Origin: Devosia sp.
Lineage (GTDB): Bacteria > Pseudomonadota > Alphaproteobacteria > Rhizobiales > Devosiaceae
Direction: 5' to 3'
Assembly (NCBI RefSeq): GCF_028290625.1
Contig: NZ_JAQGJM010000010.1
Coordinates: 1 to 64,000 of the forward strand
Length of the DNA: 64,000 bases
Part shown: positions 61,653 to 64,000 of the stretch, one piece after another
How the letters are laid out: the number at the start of each line of letters is the position of its first letter
How positions within the stretch are numbered: the first letter of the stretch is position 1
Translations under genes and position numbers: made by a program
The notes under the pieces: generated by a model
Databases searched by the model: none
Seen by the model: only the letters and a program-made list of their open reading frames with translations
Told to the model about the DNA's origin: nothing

Positions 61653-62338
61653 AAATCCTCGTCATCGAAGACGACCGCCGGATCGGCGGGTTTTTGGAGC
61701 GCGGGCTGGTGGCCGAGGGCTATCAGGTCACGCTGGAGCCGGACGGGCGCGACGGGCTCGACCGGCTGCGCAATGATGCCTTCGACCTCGTGATCCTGGA
61801 TCGTATGCTGCCCTATGTCGATGGGTTGGAGATTTGCCGGCTGATCCGGGAGGAGCGGTTTCCGGTGCTGATCCTGATGCTGACGGCGAAGGACAGCCTG
61901 CAGGACAAGATCGACGGCCTCAAAGGGGGCGCCGACGACTACCTGACCAAGCCGTTTGCCTTCGACGAACTGCTGGCGCGCATCATCGCCATGCGTCGCC
62001 GCGGCCCGGGCCAGGACGAACGCAGCCTGTTGCGCGTGGGCACGCTGACGCTGGATTCGGAGTCGCGGCGGGTGACGCGCAACGGCGAGCCGATCAGCTT
62101 GACGGTGCGCGAATTCGAGCTGCTGCGCTACCTGATGATCAATGCCGACCGCGTGGTCAGCCGGGAACGGCTGCTGAACGGGGTGTGGGAATACGGTTTC
62201 GATCCGGGCACAAAAATCGTCGATGTCTATGTGCGCTACCTGCGCCAGAAGATCGACAGCGCCGAAGGGCCGTCGTTGATCCAGACCGTGCGTGGCATCG
62301 GCTACATGATTTCGGCGACTCCCGCTGCCGGGGCTTGA
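61649..62338 (+). CDS. OmpR-family response regulator
   Basis: 229 residues. The receiver domain (1-115) has the acidic pocket IEDDRR, phospho-acceptor D51 in LVILDRMLPYVDGLE, T in MLTAKDS and K in YLTKPF. A winged-helix domain follows (about 128-222) with ISLTVREFELLRYLMIN, RVVSRERLLNGVWEYGF and IQTVRGIGYM. It binds DNA when phosphorylated by the overlapping kinase gene product. ATGA overlap with the kinase stop shows translational coupling. Confidence 0.96.
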   Translation: MKILVIEDDRRIGGFLERGLVAEGYQVTLEPDGRDGLDRLRNDAFDLVILDRMLPYVDGLEICRLIREERFPVLILMLTAKDSLQDKIDGLKGGADDYLTKPFAFDELLARIIAMRRRGPGQDERSLLRVGTLTLDSESRRVTRNGEPISLTVREFELLRYLMINADRVVSRERLLNGVWEYGFDPGTKIVDVYVRYLRQKIDSAEGPSLIQTVRGIGYMISATPAAGA

Positions 62339-62445
62339 GCGTTCTATCCAAATTCTAACCAAACGCTCAACGCCATCTAATGCGAGCGGCCTAACCTGCA
62401 CGTCAACGCAGCCTCCTTTGGCGGCGGACTTGCAGGAGACGTGCA

Positions 62446-62640
62446 GTGACGGACGAATGGGCCCCGATCAAAACCAAGCGGTTCGAAGGCGAGAGCTTGG
62501 ATGCCTATCGGCGCCGGGCCGACAAGGTCGCTGAGATCGTGCAGGCGTTCCGCATGGGTCGCTATGATCGCGAAATAGGCGAAGTCATGGAGCGCAAGCT
62601 GACCGACTTGCTGACCCCGGCGCTGGAGCACAGCTACTAG
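62446..62640 (+). CDS. Small hypothetical protein
   Basis: 64 residues from GTG 62446 with AGGAG seven bases upstream. It reads TDEWAPIKTKRFEGESLDAY, then charged helical sequence RRRADKVAEIVQAFRMG, ending LTPALEHSY. No domain is recognised. The frame shares its last bases with the convergent ABC gene (stops overlap at 62637-62640). It is 107 bases after the response regulator. Confidence 0.6.
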   Translation: MTDEWAPIKTKRFEGESLDAYRRRADKVAEIVQAFRMGRYDREIGEVMERKLTDLLTPALEHSY

Positions 62641-63506
62641 TCGGCGGGCGTGCTGGCGGCGCCCGATGTCGGCGCATAGAAATCCGATGACGGATCATTG
62701 AGAACCAGGTCGCGGATTGCCGACCACAGATAGCTGCGCAATTCGATGAAGCGCGGCGTGGCGCGGATATCGTATTGCCAGCGCGGATGGGGCAGACCGA
62801 CCTCGATTTCCTCGATCACGCGACCGGGCCGCGGGCTCATCAGCACCACGCGGTCGGCCAGCATAATGGCCTCGTCGACGCTGTGGGTAACGAACAATAC
62901 GGTGGCGCGGTGCTGCGCCCATAGCTTCATCAGTTCCACCTGCATCAGCTCACGCGTCTGCGCGTCGATGCTGGCAAAGGGTTCGTCCATCAGCAGGATT
63001 GAGGGTTCGCTGGCGAAGGCGCGCGCCAAGGCCACGCGCTGTTTCATGCCGCCCGAAAGCTCACCCGGATAGGATTGGGCGAAGCGTTGCAACCCGACCA
63101 GGGCGATGTAATGCGCGGCGCGTTCGGCCCGCTCGTGTTTGTTGAGGCCGGTTGCGGTCAGGGCGAATTCGACATTGGCCTGCACCGTGGCCCAGGGAAT
63201 GAGCCGAAACGCCTGGAACACAAAGCCCATTTCGGGGCCCGGTCGTGGCGCCTGGCCGGCGACTAGGACGCTGCCGCTATCGGGCGGCACTAGGCCATCG
63301 ACCAAGCGCAGGACGGTGGTCTTGCCGCAGCCAGACGGCCCCAATATCGAGACGAAATGGCCTTCTGGAACGCTCATATCGAGGTGTTGCAGCGCCATGG
63401 TGGGCGTGCCCGAATTGCGCCGTTCGAAAGCCTTGGACACGCCCGACAGGACGATCTTGGCGGAGGCGGCAGCGGCCGCCTCGCCGGAGGAACTCCCAGA
63501 TGTCAT
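62637..63506 (-). CDS. NitT/TauT-type ABC transporter ATP-binding protein
   Basis: 289 residues. Walker A LGPSGCGKTTVLRLVDGLV, signature [16 protein letters not shown], Walker B ILLMDEPFASIDAQ, switch VTHSVDEAIML. The GGMKQRV signature and the late RPGRVIEEIEVGLPHPR are typical of SsuB/TauB/ThiZ-type cassettes for sulfonates, nitrate or pyrimidines. The start overlaps the stop of the binding-protein gene by four bases. The permease gene is not visible and probably lies beyond the window end. Confidence 0.93.
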   Translation of the reverse strand: MTSGSSSGEAAAAASAKIVLSGVSKAFERRNSGTPTMALQHLDMSVPEGHFVSILGPSGCGKTTVLRLVDGLVPPDSGSVLVAGQAPRPGPEMGFVFQAFRLIPWATVQANVEFALTATGLNKHERAERAAHYIALVGLQRFAQSYPGELSGGMKQRVALARAFASEPSILLMDEPFASIDAQTRELMQVELMKLWAQHRATVLFVTHSVDEAIMLADRVVLMSPRPGRVIEEIEVGLPHPRWQYDIRATPRFIELRSYLWSAIRDLVLNDPSSDFYAPTSGAASTPAD

Positions 63507-64000
63507 GGAGCATCCATGCTGGCATCGGTGCCGAGGGTCTTGAGGACGTCGCCGACGAGGCTCAGATCGGCCCAGCTCGACATTTCGACGGGCTTGAGGT
63601 CCTTGAAGTCCTCGGTCTGGTAGAGCCAGTCGGTGGAATATTGCAGTTCCTTGGCGCTCATGCCGCCATTGACGCTCCAGCTTTTGGCGAAGGATGCGGC
63701 CAGCGTTTCGAGATCGGCGCGGCTGACATTAGGCTGGAACGGCGCGATGGCATCGACCCACTTGCTGGGGTCCTGGGCAAAATCGCGCGAAATCTTGACC
63801 AAAGCCGTGATCACTTTGACCACATCGTCGTGCCGCTGTTCGAGCGCCTTCTGGCTGACGATGTTGACCTTGTTGATCACCGGGGCGGCTGCATAATAAT
63901 CATCCTGCGAGACCAGGATATGCAGCCCCGTCTTGTCCGGCAAGGACTGCCAGACGCCGATCGACACCGTGGTGGCATCGATCTGGCCGGCGGCCAGTGC
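63503..64000 (-). CDS. ABC transporter substrate-binding protein, NitT/TauT type (C-terminal part, cut by window end)
   Basis: The last 165 codons are visible, reading in frame to base 64000. AAGQIDATTVSIGVWQSL near the cut, then INKVNIVSQKALEQRHDDVV and MSAKELQYSTDWLYQ fit SsuA/THI5-like periplasmic proteins. Its N-terminus and signal peptide lie outside. It feeds the ATPase/permease pair whose ATPase gene overlaps its stop. The ligand could be a sulfonate, nitrate, taurine or pyrimidine precursor; sequence here does not decide. Confidence 0.88.
   Translation of the reverse strand, partial: ALAAGQIDATTVSIGVWQSLPDKTGLHILVSQDDYYAAAPVINKVNIVSQKALEQRHDDVVKVITALVKISRDFAQDPSKWVDAIAPFQPNVSRADLETLAASFAKSWSVNGGMSAKELQYSTDWLYQTEDFKDLKPVEMSSWADLSLVGDVLKTLGTDASMDAP

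Overview
The window looks like a chromosomal stretch of an alphaproteobacterium of the order Hyphomicrobiales, most likely Devosia or a close relative. The evidence is high GC with G/C-rich third positions, an alphaproteobacterial-type HisRS together with a tRNA-His that has A73 and no encoded G-1, short-form HisG with HisZ, a full CtrA-type box, an IRO-type iron box, and three families of palindromic intergenic repeats. The genus is inference; the class is well supported. There is no prophage, insertion sequence, integrase, rRNA or CRISPR array.

Layout. 1-5 kb: end of groES, groEL, a hicA-hicB toxin-antitoxin pair with its own promoter and dyad, an orphan BrnA-like antitoxin, a secreted Sel1-repeat protein, and a four-EF-hand protein behind a CtrA box. 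5-11 kb (minus): an apparent hisS-hisZ-hisG operon running on into a small low-complexity membrane protein, a DPM-like glycosyltransferase and a TauE/SafE exporter. 11-16 kb: tag, an L,D-transpeptidase, a TadG-like VWA protein with unusual inserts, small ORFs and tRNA-His(GTG). 16-24 kb: a large PAS protein with a degenerate histidine-kinase core, then a complete peptide/nickel-type ABC transporter (SBP, two permeases, fused double ATPase).

24-35 kb: GH13 alpha-glucosidase and GH1 beta-glucosidase under a LacI-type operator, an Mrp/ApbC P-loop ATPase, a small transaldolase, an aminotransferase, an M20 amidohydrolase with an AbrB-type membrane protein, and a second GH13 enzyme. 35-41 kb: a monooxygenase/2-hydroxyacid dehydrogenase pair, and a circularly permuted ATP-grasp / alpha-E / transglutaminase-like cluster whose transglutaminase lacks its cysteine. 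41-50 kb: AEC transporter, glpD and glpK (glycerol catabolism), a CAP-domain protein, an APH(6)-like kinase, uxaC (uronate catabolism) and two tiny membrane proteins.

50-64 kb: a flavoprotein, an RND efflux pump with its adaptor, an FbpABC ferric-iron importer with a TGA-N9-TCA box in its promoter, a divergent two-component system, and the start of a NitT/TauT-type ABC transporter cut by the window end.

The picture is a free-living heterotroph with oligosaccharide, glycerol, uronate and peptide use, iron-responsive uptake and alphaproteobacterial cell-cycle signals. The most unusual items are the inactive-looking transglutaminase and histidine kinase, the TadG inserts, and hairpin repeats whose stems co-vary between copies.
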